Below the pieces are notes generated by a model. The model saw nothing but the letters and a program-made list of their open reading frames with translations, was not told the origin of the DNA and did no database searches. A DNA stretch of 64,000 bases from Turritopsis dohrnii. Its lineage: Eukaryota; Cnidaria; Hydrozoa; Anthoathecata; Oceaniidae. The position numbers and the translations under genes were made by a program. Positions within the stretch are counted from its first letter, which is position 1. Each line of letters begins with the position of its first letter. Where the stretch lies: assembly GCA_027922465.2 (NCBI GenBank), contig BQMF02000786.1, positions 46,555-110,554 of the forward strand. The letters run 5' to 3'. Shown piece by piece: positions 10,931 to 23,024 of this stretch.

Positions 10931-12350
10931 TCACGTTCATGGTCCAATATTCTACTAAGTATTCTACCAGAAACATAAAGCAACCATGTAGCACAGTATA
11001 ATGCCCTAATTACCTTCACCCTGACCCTAAAACTAACTCTAACTGAGACCAAGATTACTGAGGTTAACGGGTTAACCTAACCGAAAAATGCACCATTGTG
11101 TACCAAGGTTGTTGGGTAATGGTATGTACCAGTTCAGATAGCCTCAACTTCTCCAAAACACCCTTTTTCGCTTTAAACCATTTATAGGCCGCGAAATGAA
11201 GCCGCTAAATGAAGCCGCGTAAGGCGCCTAATGCCGGTTAGCCGGGTTAGGTCATATCTGTTGTTTTAAGAGTGGGTAAGGGTTCAAAACACTCGGAATG
11301 GGTCCCTGTGACCCTTACCCACCATATTAGCCTTTATTTGGTTCCTAAAAGTGAAGAATTGGCCCAGGGTGAACCTTCGAAAAAAGTGGGTTAGCGCATT
11401 TCGTGGCGATCGGAGTTAGATCATAAATTCTTTTGTTCTTTCTCCGAGCCTTAACTTTTTCCATATTTGGCATCTATGACTCCCTGACTAACCCCTCTGA
11501 GAGTTTCAACTAGATCTGAAGTTGGGTTAGGGTTAAGAATTGAATTTTCAAAAAGGTCGAGTAGGTTTACTATTATCTACCGTGGCTTAACAAGGCCATT
11601 GTATATTTAATACATAAGAATGGATATCTCTGGTTCATGAAGGATTTAGGAATTCAAACTTGGTGAGCTTGTGAAAGTCACCTTGGGTCATCCTACGGAG
11701 GAATTCATTTTCCTTAACCCGCGTCTAAATTGGATTCCAAGGCTAAATCTCATTTTGCGGCCTCTTCTTAAACCCGGCCGCGAAATGACAATTTTAAGAG
11801 TGAAAATTGGAAAGTTTAGGTACTTAAAGGCCTAATTTTGTGCTGTAACCTGTGGTTATGGGTAGCACAGAACAGCATCCAACTTTTGACCAAGTTTCGC
11901 TGCGTTTTTTAAACCGGAAATGCCTTAAAACCTTTAACTCAATATTCGTCATTTTGCGGCCTATGTGGTATAAGGTGCCATCTTATTTTTGTAATTAAGT
12001 TGCCCAACTCCTTGTCTTATCATAAATCAAGTTAATGACAGAAAAGGCATTTCCTCTACCTTTCCAGAATCACAAAAACCGAAAGAAATTTCCTATTATT
12101 TCGGAAGGAACAGCCAAATTGAGGTACAAAGTGGGTTAGCATTTATCTTGATAATGAGGCCTTCCGACTTGGCAATTTTTCGGTTGATTGTAGATATAAG
12201 TATTGCCGACTATTTTGCAAAGTTTGGGCGAATGAGGTCAATTATTGGTAAAGTTATCGCTTTCCAACCAAAAAAAGGGGCTGCATCATACATCATACAT
12301 CAAATATTTTTGACATTTTTTTATTCTTGCGTCAAATAATAGCTTTGTGT
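10931..12350. other. No gene seen
   Basis: Moderately complex non-coding DNA with frequent stops in all frames. Patches of 'gggttag'-like text near 11230-11530 are scattered, not an array. I see no RNA gene or transposase. Confidence 0.5.
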
Positions 12351-12389
12351 TAGGGAAACCCACAAGTAAAGTTTCAGCGATGATTGGGC

Positions 12390-13100
12390 AGCAGTTCCAC
12401 CTATATGAAAGGTTGAAATTCCTTTTTTTCAAAATTTAACGGTCAGTTTCACCAAAACGAGGCTATTTCAAAAGAGCTCTGACTTTGCAGGGATGAGTCT
12501 TGCAATTTCATACAACTTCCTGGAGTTTGCAGCGGAAATACCTTAATCTTCAAGAAATACAACTGATCATTTTTCCCCCGAAATTTACAGGTTTTTGGGC
12601 GTTGGCATCTGTTGGGCGTTGTTACCTAAGGCGGTATCCATCTCAGAAGATAGCGCGTGATGTGTTCATTCCATAATGGGGTCATTTTTGGTCTTTTTAA
12701 GAAAGAAATGGCTGAGTTATGTACAAAATCGAAAGTGGACACTTCGCTGTTTTTACATGTTTTTTTTCAATCACGCTCTACGCATATTTTGTCGAGGTAT
12801 AGCACATCACTCACAGATGTACAAATCAAGTCCTTCCACTTATGGGTAGGCATTACTGCGTAGAACGTGCTTCATGAAAATCAGCTGCTCTGTAAGGTTC
12901 ATCGAGCCACAAAAGACAAAACTCATATTTGTGCTATGTAAAATGTTCAAAAACTCAGTTTTTTGGCTATAACTGGCTGATTTCTCAGTTTTATCACTAA
13001 ATATTTGGCACACTTCTACTCAATGAGATTGTGCGACCGATCCTGGTAGGATTTTTAAAATGGCGCATGTTTGGCGGGAAAAACACCTTTGAAATATTCT
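12390..13100 (+). repeat. Dispersed repeat R1, uninterrupted copy
   Basis: Same orientation as 1-1177 plus 2047-2440, but without the Helitron. It serves as the empty-site reference for the insertion at 1178-2046: 'aagaaagaaatgg' at about 12699 runs straight through the insertion point. It ends in the single 'tttggcgggaaaa' subunit near 13085. Confidence 0.75.
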
Positions 13101-13459
13101 TTTCTTTTTAATTTGTCCTTTCCCGTATCAAGACGTGTACAAGGCTGTGGTTAACTTCTTGGAATGCTAAATAATGCTATTTGGAGAGATTGATTCTAAT
13201 ACAAGGTACGTCGGGTATATGCCATTGATTTACGGTTTCCATTAACGCTGCATATCCTTCACAAAAAGAGAAAATTCGACGATTTCTAGTTAAAACTTAA
13301 ACGGCTGTAACTTTTTCAAATTTTAAGGTTTTGCCTAGATTTTTTGACTGAATACTATTAGTGGCACGTACAATTACTTCCCAATAGGCCAGGTTCGCAC
13401 CCTATGAATTTCCGGAAATATGTATAGTTTCCTCATCGTGGTCAAAAATGGTGTTTCGC

Positions 13460-13976
13460 TATTCGAAAACATAGAAGCACGCCATCATTTTGAATAAAAT
13501 TTTGTGCAGATATACCTTGTAATGTGGACAATTATTGAGTGTAGTTTCAAGCACGTTGCTTTTGTAACTTTTGAGAACGAACTCTTCAAAAGTCATGGTC
13601 AAATCCTCATGTAAAACTACAGAATTGCGTTTTTCGGATTTTCCGGGCCACTTTTTTGTTGAAATCATTAAACTTTTTCTGAACGTTTCATAATTTTTTT
13701 CAGGACGAAATGGCAAAGATAAAACTGAGAAATCAGCCAATTATTGTGAAAAAACCGAATTTGTAGGACACAAATTTGAGATTTGTCTCGCTGATTGTGG
13801 CTCTATGAACCCTACAGAGTGGCGGTTTTCATGGAGTGCATGCTACGCCAGATTGCCTACTATTATTTGGAAGGTGTTAGTTTGTACATATATGAGTGTG
13901 GTGCTATAGCTCGACAAACTATGGGTAGACTGAAGAAAACATGTAAAAACCGGCTAAGTGTCCAATTTCGATTTCA
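13460..13976 (-). repeat. S1 fragment and inverted R1 copy
   Basis: 13460-13720 matches the S1 satellite. From about 13690 the text is the reverse complement of R1 and runs into the Helitron at 13977. R1 resumes at 14818 ('ttaataactcagcc') after the Helitron. Confidence 0.65.
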
Positions 13977-14817
13977 TCTATATATTAATAGCCGATTCTC
14001 CGTTTGTTTGTAAGTCACGCAAAATGGTAGATTGAGTTGTGAGCGAAATTATTTCTTAATTTGTGTGCGACGTGAGTTCGAAGCAAATACATTGCAACCC
14101 CCAATCGAACGTGACTTTTTTGGCTGATGAACTAATAGGAATAACGTTTTGTTTTTATCATTATTGTTAGTTTTATATTCCACGTTGACTTGGCTTTGAA
14201 AACACTACATCAACTAAATACAAAGAAACTAACTGATTAAACATTTTGGACAAAAAGCAGCAGTGGCAGAACGTGGCATCATATGTTCGGTTTGCCACTA
14301 ACTCTTGCCTAACTGTCTGAGACGGGTGAACTTTTTTTTTGAGCAATCAAAATGTTTAAAAACCGATAGGTAAAAAAAGAGTATCATATCAAAACAAAAT
14401 TTTTTTTTTTTTTTTCCTTTTCTTTTAAGAAATTAATTTCTTCTTTTAATTGTTAAGCGTTCTGATCGAACGTTTTTTTATTCTATTTATTCATTTAGCA
14501 CGTGCCTTTTTTCTCTCCTCCGTGTGAACTTTTTAAGAAGAGAAACCATTTCCCCCTTACGTTTGATAGCACCCATGTTAGAGCGCGTAACTTTTTTTAA
14601 AACAAAAGTTAATAAAAAGTTGAAATTTTCTTTCTATATGTTTTGAGTGCATTGTTACACTGATAAAAGATTGGTTTTACCAGAGGTTGTGACTTCGAAT
14701 CTGCTTCTGGTTGAACACAAGTTGTATGAGCCGTTTACAAGGAAATTTGACGTTCATTGATATAGTGATACAGAGCAGGTGGACATGGGCGGCGAGCGAC
14801 GCCGCCTTGGCGGCTAG
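13977..14817 (+). mobile_element. Non-autonomous Helitron HelA, copy 2
   Basis: Starts TCTATATATTAATAGCC and ends GCCGCCTTGGCGGC-TAG. Flanks are A (13976) and T (14818), with no duplication. It is a full-length relative of 1178-2046 in the opposite orientation and is also inserted in an R1 copy. It holds no open reading frame of note. Mobilisation would have needed a Helitron Rep/helicase supplied in trans. Confidence 0.85.
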
Positions 14818-14995
14818 TTCTTTGTTAATAACTCAGCCACTTTTTCGTTAAATTTGACAAATCCTGCCCTCTTACACTATTGTTGTCCTAGTCTCGTGCA
14901 TCTCCTAACAAAAACAAACAACCTTTGCGTCAAGCATAGTTGATGAAAAATGGAGGGGATCATATAAAAAGACAAGGTTTGTTTTTTTGGAATTA

Positions 14996-15260
14996 TTATT
15001 TTTTTTTGACAGGTGAGGTATGGGGAGAGGTGGCATAGCCATCCGCCTCCCTCCACCTGTCAACCTGAAATTTGATTAAAAAATGCCAAAAGGCCAGGTT
15101 CTCTTCTTCGCCGGCCAAGTTCCGATTGAACTTGGCCTTCATTTCTTTCATGTTCACTTCCTCTAGCCCACTCAGGTTCGCCTCTTTGAGAATTATTTCG
15201 TGGGCTATCTCCCTATTCGAGGATCCATTTGTTCTCTTGAACACTATTTTGGAAAATCCA
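14996..15260 (-). pseudogene. Exon with TNREIAH-type motif, copy 2
   Basis: Paralog of 5343-5575: SNREIAHEIILKEANL, then an acidic helix, FWHFLIKFQVDRW and a Lys-rich end. The two copies keep the same spacing between the EIAH motif and the aromatic block. Only one exon is seen here. The following 700 bases hold no continuation that I can support. Confidence 0.45.
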
Positions 15261-16040
15261 TCGGTTATTATATATTCAATAACTTTCTTTATTATTTTAA
15301 AATTGTCTACCTATGCAAATCATTCCGTTCCTTATGTAAGATCCGGTTTGATTCCTAATGGATCAGCCTCCTAAATTTAAAAAAGATACTGTTAAGGCCT
15401 AAACCCCCTGAAAAAATTATTTTGAGATAAGAAAGTTATTTCAAAACTTATTATACACAGTTTGTTAGGGTATAACCAAACTTAGAAAAATTGAAAATTT
15501 TTTTTGAAAAATGTCGTCATGGCGACCGAAATAATGGCGGATATCCAAAATATTGACATTACCCCGGCAGAAATTCAGAGCCAACCAATTTGAATTATGA
15601 CTTAAAAATTTGGCTATAAGGCCACAAGATATAGGTCTACAAAATAAACGGAACAGATTTTTGATAATTTTTTCATTTTGGTGCACCAGTGCACGAAAGT
15701 ATGCCTAAAAATTTTGGTGAAAATTTGACAGTTGAGAGGTCCAAAAAAAGAAATTGAGGCAAGATACAGGAAATCTGTTTCGTTTATATTGTAGAGCTTC
15801 AAAAGATGAACTTTCAGTCAAAATTTCAGGTCAATTGCATTATCCGTTCTTAAGATATCCTTGCCGGGAGATCAAAAAATACGATTAGGGATATTGCGGT
15901 TTTAAGTTAGAAATGAGATAAATTATTTCACTAAATCAGTTTTATAGCCTTTAAAACCTAGAAAATAGATGATTTAAGACTAAAAAATAATATAACAAAA
16001 GAAGCAAATCCTAAGAGCAAAAATATGACAAATTTTCATC
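15261..16040. other. No gene seen
   Basis: AT-rich DNA with only short open frames. No family is recognised. Confidence 0.5.
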
Positions 16041-16046
16041 TGTTTT

Positions 16047-17145
16047 TCATGGAAACTGTCCAGCTTTATACACGGTTCTCTCCTTTTCTTTGTCTTTGTC
16101 GGCCTTTTGTTTTTTTCTGCCCACGCATAATTTTACCTTCCAGAGATCATATTTAGCTGGATCGGTCTGTCTAAGGTTTTCCTTCAATGCACACCCTTTG
16201 CAATATTGAGACATCAGCTCTACATGCAAAATTTTACCCGTTTCCATAGAAATCGAAGCCATACAACCACTTAGCGAAGAGTGTCCTCTGCGTTGCCATG
16301 TACTGTCATGAGAAATAGCTGTATCTTCTATACCATCATCATCACGCCTTAGAAAGGCTTTGGCTCTAATTTCATTTGCACAGTCCATCATTGTTTCCTC
16401 CGCAACTTCTTTTGATACTCCGGAAAAACCTTTTGCAAGCTTATCATAATTATTTGCGGTCATCGATTTCGGCATATCCATAAGCGTACATAAAGTTGTG
16501 ACACCAGAGTACCCTTGGCCACATGACCTCATGGTATAAACAATCCTTTTATTGACATCAAAAGAATGGTCAGTGTGTTGTTTTGAGGTGTAAAAGTCAT
16601 TTTTATATTCACATTTGCTGCAAAACACGTACAGCGACGACGCAAACCCCTTCTTCTGGCTGACGTTCTCTTTTAATTTCAGTTTCTTTTCCTTCTTGCA
16701 TTCGGGACAGACTAGATTAGAGATAACACTGTTCATTATTTCAAGATCCATAACCCTATATCCTGTTACTGGAGCTGTTGACCTTGGAGTTTCTGAAACA
16801 AGATTCTCCAACTTTTTGTGCGATATTGTTTGAGTGGCATCGGCGGAACCACATGCATGGTGTGTGTAATGTTGGTACTGGACGAGGTGGTGTATTTACA
16901 ATATTTATAGCAGGTGGAGTATTTACAATATATACAGTATTCACAGAGTCTTCAGAATCATCATTGATTGGTTCTTTTGAAAGCTGCTTGATGTTGAACC
17001 CTTTTCTTTTCTTACGTCTGATGGTACTCTGCTTCACTCTGTTTTTGTCATCTTTCCACTTTGACTTTCGCCTCTGAAATGAGTTTGTGTCAACAGTGCA
17101 CGAAACTATACTATTCCACGGAACAGGCAAGAGCATTGTAGACAT
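16047..17145 (-). pseudogene. Mutator-like (MULE-type) transposase, frameshifted and truncated
   Basis: The upstream frame (17145 to about 16815) carries NSFQRRKSKWKDDKNRVKQ, the basic N-terminal motif of this family. A second frame (16811-16047) carries CPECKK and CSKCEY zinc-binding pairs, the helical KRIVYTMRSCGQGYSG block, and SHDSTWQRRGHSSLSG, which includes the first catalytic Asp of the Mutator domain. The frames change near 16815, so an indel separates them. After GKILHVELMSQYCKGC the protein ends early, without the usual second catalytic region. I infer a dead, 3'-truncated copy. Confidence 0.7.
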
Positions 17146-17171
17146 TTTTCACGCCACCCTGGGGTGGTATT

Positions 17172-17700
17172 TAAGGATTCACAAGGATTCTGCCGTACGC
17201 CAGAAACTCAGCTGGGGTAATAAGATGCTCCTGTGCAAATTCCACCAGGTATCTTTGTCTTTGAGTTTTGTAATTACTAATGGAAAAGTGATATGATTAA
17301 TGTAAGTAGACAATTTTTAATTCAACGATTAAATTGATCCTTACTCAAGCATTTTCTTCATTTCTGTCATTCGCCCTTTCAACTTTTGAATTTGTAGCAT
17401 TGACAGGCCAATGTAAGCTTCACGATTCATTACGAAATTTGTGAGGATTCCTAGACTGGAAAAGCGGGCTATCAGTGTCTGTAGTTTTAGATGAGGCATC
17501 TGACAAGATGACGGTTTCTTCAAAGTAGATGATGCATTAGTACTCAGCAAAGATGGAAGTGGATAAACAAACATAGACTATTTTTTAACTTACTTTAGAA
17601 TTTTCACGAACTTTCTTCAATAACGGCAGGAAGTATATGTCGTGTACGGCGTTATTGTTGGCAAGGGCGTTTGGATATAAACTGAATTTTTCATCCAGTG
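17172..17700 (-). pseudogene. Unassigned minus-strand exon remnants
   Basis: Three coding-like pieces are present. 17700-17590 has PNALANNNAVHDIYFLPLL followed by GTAAGT. 17574-17341 is a Ser/Leu-rich stretch ending in a coiled-coil-like KLKGRMTEMKKMLE. 17270-17172 has RYLVEFAQEHLITPAEFLAY after a 'ttag' acceptor and ends in a stop. They do not assemble into one open frame. No family is recognised. Confidence 0.3.
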
Positions 17701-17850
17701 CACGCTATATACTTGCAAACATTTGCTAAAATCAATGCAAATGTAACATGAGTTATTAGATTGTTGAAATGACAAGAAAATTGGAATAGCTAATTATTTA
17801 CAATAATGCGTATCAGCATTCATTTTTGTTCATTTTTTTAATGATAATCC

Positions 17851-18058
17851 AGAGTCTATTGCTTTAAGTGGCCACCGTGGACGTGATTCTACGCACAAGA
17901 AAATCGCAGAAAGATTCTACTGGCACGGTATTGTAGAAGACGTAAAAGTCTACATTAAGAAATGTCAGCAACACGGGAAAATAGCAAAAACAATTTCACC
18001 TGAGCTTCAAAGCATTCCCATAGAGAGTCAAGTTATGAAGCAAATCAGACTTGACTTA
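17851..18058 (+). pseudogene. Ginger-type integrase, zinc-binding N-terminal part
   Basis: Encodes GHRGRDSTHKKIAERFYW followed by IVEDVKVYIKKCQQH, the H2C2-type region ahead of a retroviral-like integrase core. It runs up to the MITE at 18059 and resumes at 18411 without loss of reading frame. Homology to a second copy (minus strand near 42603-42895) begins abruptly at 'aatgataatcc', so the 5' part of the gene is missing here. The Ginger assignment rests on the GPY/F motif and Ulp1-like sequence at 40345-41440. Confidence 0.75.
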
Positions 18059-18410
18059 AGCCTGATTTCCACTCAGGATAATTTCAATTGGATCAGAACG
18101 GACCGGATCGATTTTTGATCTGCGCATGCGTATTAAAATTTTGCGATCCGTTTCGATCCATGTCAGTCCAAGAAAAACTTGAAAAAAGTTCAACTTTTTT
18201 CGATCCGGTCCGCGGATCAAAATTTTTTAACCAATGAGAATCGGGCTTTTTCTATAATTTATTATTATTATTCAAGAGGCTAGCCACATCAGCGAAACAA
18301 AGTTTCCGTCTGCGCGAATGAAAGGAAATTGCTCTCCGGATCGGAACAGATCAAAAATCGATCCGGTCCGTTCCAATTCAATTGAAGTTATCGTGAGTGG
18401 AAATCAGGCT
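18059..18410. mobile_element. 352-bp MITE, PIF/Harbinger-like, inside the integrase gene
   Basis: Terminal inverted repeats start AGCCTGATTTCCACTCA at both ends and extend about 60 bp, including GGACCGGATCGATTTTTGAT. It is flanked by a direct TTA at 18056-18058 and 18411-18413, the 3-bp duplication typical of PIF/Harbinger elements. Removing the insert plus one TTA restores the integrase frame. An apparent plus-strand ORF starting at 18318 takes its first ~31 residues from this MITE. Confidence 0.88.
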
Positions 18411-19054
18411 TTATGCAATCTTGAAGTGGATGGATACAAACATTTGATTGTTCTAATTGACTATTTTTCCAAATGGTCGGAGCCAACACCTGTAAAGGAT
18501 AAGTCGGCTCCTACCATTGCTAGGTTCTTGTATAAAATGATTTGTCGTCATGGATGCTTCCAAATACAAATAAATGACCAGGGAAGAGAATTCGTAAACA
18601 AAGTTTCTAAAAATCTACACCAACTTACAGGCACAGAACAAAGAGTAACCTCATCGTACCATCCACAAGCCAATGGTCTTTGTGAACGACAGAACCGAAC
18701 CATAAAAGAATCTCTAGTCAAAGTTTTAGAAAAAAATCCTACCAAATGGCCTGACGTTATCGACGGCATTCTCTTCTCGCACCGCGTTAGCACTCATTCT
18801 TCAATAAAGTTTTCGCCATTTCAGTTGATGTTTAGTCGCCTACCAACACTTCCAATTGATGTAAAGTATGATCTTACCCGTAGTATTAATGATATTCCGT
18901 ATGACTATGAAACCTTTAGAGATTTTTTTGCTTCGACAGTGAAGCTCCGTGAACTTACACATATACAAGCTGGTGAAAACATTAAAAAAGCGCAAAAAAA
19001 AAAAACAACGGAAAGACTATGACAAACGTCATGGAAAACCAGAAACAACTATAC
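18411..19054 (+). pseudogene. Ginger-type integrase, catalytic core
   Basis: Carries CNLEVDGYKHLIVLIDYFSK (first Asp), INDQGREFVNK (second Asp) and HPQANGLCERQNRTIKESL (catalytic Glu), a complete D,D,E rve core. Near 18990-19010 an A-run has gained or lost bases, and the frame needed for KDYDKRHGKPETT differs from the core's frame. The sequence then stops at the large inverted-repeat insertion and continues at 40345. Ginger transposons share this integrase with Ty3/Gypsy elements. No reverse transcriptase is adjacent. Confidence 0.82.
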
Positions 19055-19456
19055 TAGTACGGTCAATAGGTGAAAAAATTGTGCAAATTGACGTACAAGC
19101 AGCAAACTTCGCATAATTGAAGTTTGAGTGAAACTGAGCATTTTAAGTCAGAAACCTACCCATAAATGACCTGTTGTGTGTAATTTACAGACCAGACTGG
19201 GTCTTCAACAAAGTTTATTAAAAAAGTTATATCTGAAAAAGGACTGGGAACAAGTTATTGTAGTTCGAACATTTTGAAAATCAGGGTTTAAGTTTACCTA
19301 ATAATTGCAATCATCCGTCACAAAACAGTTACATCCCAAGCTAAAACAGGAAAGAACGTTAAAACACATACGGAGTGCCTAAAAGCAAGATTTGTCGAAT
19401 GGTTTTCATGTTTTCAAACACCCGGATTGCTTAAAAAAGGCTATGAATATATTTAT

Positions 19457-20825
19457 ATAGTAACCCGGGTAAAAGTTTTTACCACATCTAACTTCAAAAA
19501 GGATATATGCAAATCCCGTGATAACATCGAAATACTTAACATTTGTTCTTGGGATAATGTTTAACCCTTGGAGACATTAAACACAACCAAACATCAAAAT
19601 GATAACGAATTTGAATCATTGAAACGCTTAAAATAACCTATTTAGCGAAATCATGTTTTTTACATGCAGAAGATTTAACACAAAAAAATAGCAATAACGG
19701 AATATATATATCTATACGCAAAAGAGAAATTGCAATATTTAAAACAGATCTGTTTACCCAGACATGCAAAGCAAACATTGAATGAAATAACAAAATATTA
19801 AATAGAAACAAATTGATACCTTCCAACTGTTTCGCTTGTGCTTGTTACTGGTCTGCAATCATTAATGAATTTTTGAAATGATAATGTAGTCTGTTCTTCC
19901 CAAAACCATCAACATCATGATTAAAACCATGAGTTTTATTTCTTTGTGATTATTGTATGTTTTATTTTGCTTATCTAAAAGAAAAAATATTTCGAATGCA
20001 TAATGATTCAAATACCTAATCGCATTATGACAAACAAACAAACAAACAAAAAGGAACTTTGAGAACATACTTAAAAGCAATAATTGAAGACACAAACTTA
20101 GTAATTAACATACAAAAAACCTAAACATATTATGACGATATTGAAGGAAAGCAAAACAAACTAAAAGAAACTCCAAGAACATATTTACCTTATGAACAAT
20201 AATTAAAAACACAAACGTAATGACAGAATTTATATATCTAAAGAGTTTATAAAAAATTGAAAACAACCACATTTTTAATCTGAGTTAAAATTCACAACAG
20301 TTAAGCAACCCTATTCTTATTTATCCAGCATACCAACTGTGTTATAATTAAATACATTTATACTATTTTAACTTTATCAGAGGAGGGTCCAAAGCTTTTC
20401 AATGTCCTTCCAAAGCACATACGAAATCTTAGTGGCTGTACAAAAGCATACTTCAAAAAAGAACTAGATTGTTTCCTTCGAAATGTTTCGGACGAACCAC
20501 TGCTCCCAGGTTATTTACCATTTAAGAGAGCAGACAGTAACAGCATTGAAGAAATGATCAAGCATTGGACTTTCCGAGTTGAATGAGTGGTTTACCATGA
20601 AAGCCTTCACAAGGTGTCACAAGGTAAGGTAAGGTGTAGGACCATTTTTAATGTAATAAAAGCGTGCGTTACCAAAACAAATTTCTCTCGTCTGCCTTTT
20701 CATCCAGCAGCATATACAAATACTAAACGACAGAATAACTGAGACATCCACTCAAAGCTAAAAAGCAATTAATCTTTCAAAACTAAATTAAAACCATTCC
20801 TTACTGTGTAAATAAACATCGTCAA
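19457..20825 (-). mobile_element. Helitron HelB, copy 3 (diverged, 5' truncated)
   Basis: On the minus strand the 3' end is GGTAAAAACTTTTACC (hairpin), then CGGGTTA, then CTAT where the sister copies have CTAG. The body matches 28979 onward and 53312 onward (for example the 'accatcaacatcatgatt' text near 19905). Homology to copy 1 stops at 20825, so the 5' terminus is missing. A LINE 3' fragment at 20382-20636 interrupts it. Confidence 0.65.
20382..20636 (+). pseudogene. LINE reverse-transcriptase 3' fragment
   Basis: Encodes the C-terminal tail of a non-LTR retrotransposon polyprotein: FNVLPKHIRNLSGCTKAYFK, LDCFLRNVSDEPLLPGY and RADSNSIEEMI, a pattern common in cnidarian LINEs. It ends in 'aaggtaaggtaaggt' repeats. 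It is 5' truncated, as expected for LINE insertion, and lies inside the HelB copy. Confidence 0.65.
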
Positions 20826-21054
20826 ACGGTCCAATCTGGTTTGCCCTCGGCTACACTCACTCGTCCCCAGTCTCTTCGTAGACCAATCACTTGCAGACTA
20901 CAGTGCGCATGCTCGACACTATTTTTCTCTAGCCTGAGTAATGTAACATGTAACATCCCACGCAGTAATAATTGTTATTTTGATATTGATACGAAATTTG
21001 TTTACACTGTCCACACCAAATTTGTTCCTTACCAAAAATTGCAGTATTATTATT

Positions 21055-21182
21055 TATTTATTTAGTTAGTTAGTTTAGTTAGTTAGTTAGTTTAGTTAGT
21101 TTAGTTAGTTTAGTTAGTTTAGTTAGTTTAGTTAGTTTAGTTAGTTTAGTTAGTTTAGTTAGTTTAGTTAGTTTAGTTAGTA
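21055..21182. repeat. (TTTAGTTAG)n minisatellite
   Basis: A near-perfect array of TTAG and TTTAG units with an overall 9-bp period. No coding role is seen. Confidence 0.9.
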
Positions 21183-21786
21183 ATGCAGGTCTTGAAATAT
21201 ACATATTATATACAAAATATACAATACAATATATAAGTCGCAGTGACAAACACTGATGTGGACCTACGCAGTTAAAAATAACGTAAAAGTAAAACTCGTC
21301 TCAAGAATATTGCACCGAATTTGAGAACATGAGAACTTCAATGTAGAAAAATTGAAATTTAAGAAAAAGAGAGTCAAGTTGAGACTTTAGAGACAACGAA
21401 ATTAGCAGGAATTGACGCAAGATAAACAATATAAATAATCTACAACAGTAAAATAAGTAGTATATAGTATATATATAATTAAAAATAGTATGTAGTATAT
21501 TTATAATTGAGATAAAAAGACTAGAGCTTAAAACTTAAAAATAAAAGATAACTGGAAATGTTATTAGGCAAATGGGGATTGCGATGATAAGTATCACACA
21601 CACTGAAGACAAAATTAATAGCTGAATTTACTGAATTTGAATTGACGAGGTATAACAAAATACCATTAAAACTGTAGAAGAGTTAGATCAGAATTGAGAA
21701 TTGGAGCCAAAATTTGCAAGAACGAGGGGATATTATGTTATAATTTTCTTTTCAACCACACATGATGTTGACTCATTGTTTGTTTT

Positions 21787-22248
21787 TTAAACTCCATATA
21801 ATTGTATTTCGTCTAGTAAATGATTGACATATGCTATGTTATTATATTTATTCATCGGCGAAAAAAGTAGTTTAAAACGTATTTGGTTTTTTATAGTGTT
21901 TGCACAGTAACCTCCTCCTCTGTAATGATAAACAAATTTACTGTTGCAATAAGAACAGTAACACGCTGCACACGGTATTTCTTCTTCTAAGCAATCATCT
22001 GATAACGCTTCATTGCAAACGTGACACACTTTTTTACCCTGTTCGTTAACATAGAAACTGCATTCGTATCGTTGACGTTTCAACTCTTTTTCTTTTTCAT
22101 CATCATCATCAACAACAACAAATTTATTCACATTATTTTTCATTATTTCATTTTCAAAAATATTCACATCATCATTATCTTCATAGTTTTCTTTTTTCGA
22201 TTCTTCCTCAACAACAACATTATCAATTTTATTCACATTATTTCCCAT
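21787..22248 (-). CDS. Cys-rich acidic protein, unrecognised
   Basis: 153 residues. The N-terminal half is Asn/Asp/Glu/Lys-rich (DDDDEKEKELKRQRY). The C-terminal half carries KVCHVCNEAL, CAACYCSYC and a further Cys, a likely zinc-binding cluster. The frame is open. It is the most downstream of a co-oriented minus-strand set (23400 to 21787), whose low-complexity acidic style is unlike the flanking transposons and resembles small genes of large DNA viruses. That resemblance is only stylistic. No homolog is recognised. Confidence 0.45.
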   Translation of the reverse strand: MGNNVNKIDNVVVEEESKKENYEDNDDVNIFENEIMKNNVNKFVVVDDDDEKEKELKRQRYECSFYVNEQGKKVCHVCNEALSDDCLEEEIPCAACYCSYCNSKFVYHYRGGGYCANTIKNQIRFKLLFSPMNKYNNIAYVNHLLDEIQLYGV

Positions 22249-22389
22249 ATTATCATTGTATAAACAGAGAAAAAAAGTGAGACAATATAATAATAATAAG
22301 AATTATTTATTTATGAATTGGTCACAATTGTTACATTCATTATCACTATTTAAAAATTCTTGACATTATTTACACAGAAAAAAACAGCA

Positions 22390-22660
22390 TGACCATTACA
22401 TTTACGACACCGTACATATCCATCACGATCTGCCACCAACGTTGGTCGTAGATATGGTTGACTATTTCTTCAAATCGCGTAACAAACTCGAGAACCTGCT
22501 CATAATTTTCGTCATTGACTAGTTGCGACTGTTGTTGTTGAATTTTCTTTTTTTTGGGTTGATACGTTCTTTTGTACTTGCAGAACTGTTTGTGGAGTTG
22601 TCTTTTTTTTCCGCTGATGCTGATTCATTTTTGTTGTTATGAGGTTTCATTAAATACTGA
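22390..22660 (-). CDS. Gln/Lys-rich ORF, unrecognised
   Basis: A short minus-strand frame with a basic N-terminal part (KYKRTYQPKKKKIQQQQ) followed by a helical segment VLEFVTRFEEIVNHIYDQRW. It sits between 21787-22248 and 22680-23003 and shares their orientation and composition. The start is uncertain. Confidence 0.3.
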
Positions 22661-22679
22661 ATGTGTATGTGTACTGTTT

Positions 22680-23003
22680 TCACCAAGTCGTTACTTTATA
22701 GTCGAGGTATTTGTTCAACCTGAACCATTTTATTTGTTTTAAAATATCTTGACTGATCGTAATGTATTGGTTGACGTTGTCGTTCCATTGACACACTTTA
22801 CATAAGTATAATTTGTTACTATTAGTAATTCTTGTTAAAGCATAACTATCGCAACAATATTGTAAGATTTTTGGTTTTAAAATATCGTGACTCGTGTTAC
22901 AAATAAATACATTAAAATCAATCACATCATACACACTAATCATTAACAATGTTTTGAAAAATTTATGACATAAACTCGTGATACCAGTGGTCATCATCGT
23001 CAT
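22680..23003 (-). CDS. Small ORF with Cys pairs, unrecognised
   Basis: 107 codons with Cys pairs (LYLCKVCQW). The hydrophobic N-terminal part may not be translated as shown, because the true start is unclear. It is co-oriented with its neighbours. Confidence 0.35.
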   Translation of the reverse strand: MTMMTTGITSLCHKFFKTLLMISVYDVIDFNVFICNTSHDILKPKILQYCCDSYALTRITNSNKLYLCKVCQWNDNVNQYITISQDILKQIKWFRLNKYLDYKVTTW

Positions 23004-23024
23004 TCATTTTTTTCCAATCTCCCA

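Noticed and set aside
11220..11540. Telomere-like repeats (ggttag text)
   Set aside because: Scattered single occurrences, no array.
13795..14013. Plus-strand 72-codon ORF
   Set aside because: Runs across inverted R1 repeat into the Helitron; chance open frame.
18318..18410. N-terminal ~31 residues of an apparent integrase ORF
   Set aside because: Derived from the inserted MITE, not from the integrase gene.
22021..22263. Ile/Phe-rich plus-strand ORF
   Set aside because: Antisense of the acidic Cys-rich protein at 21787-22248.
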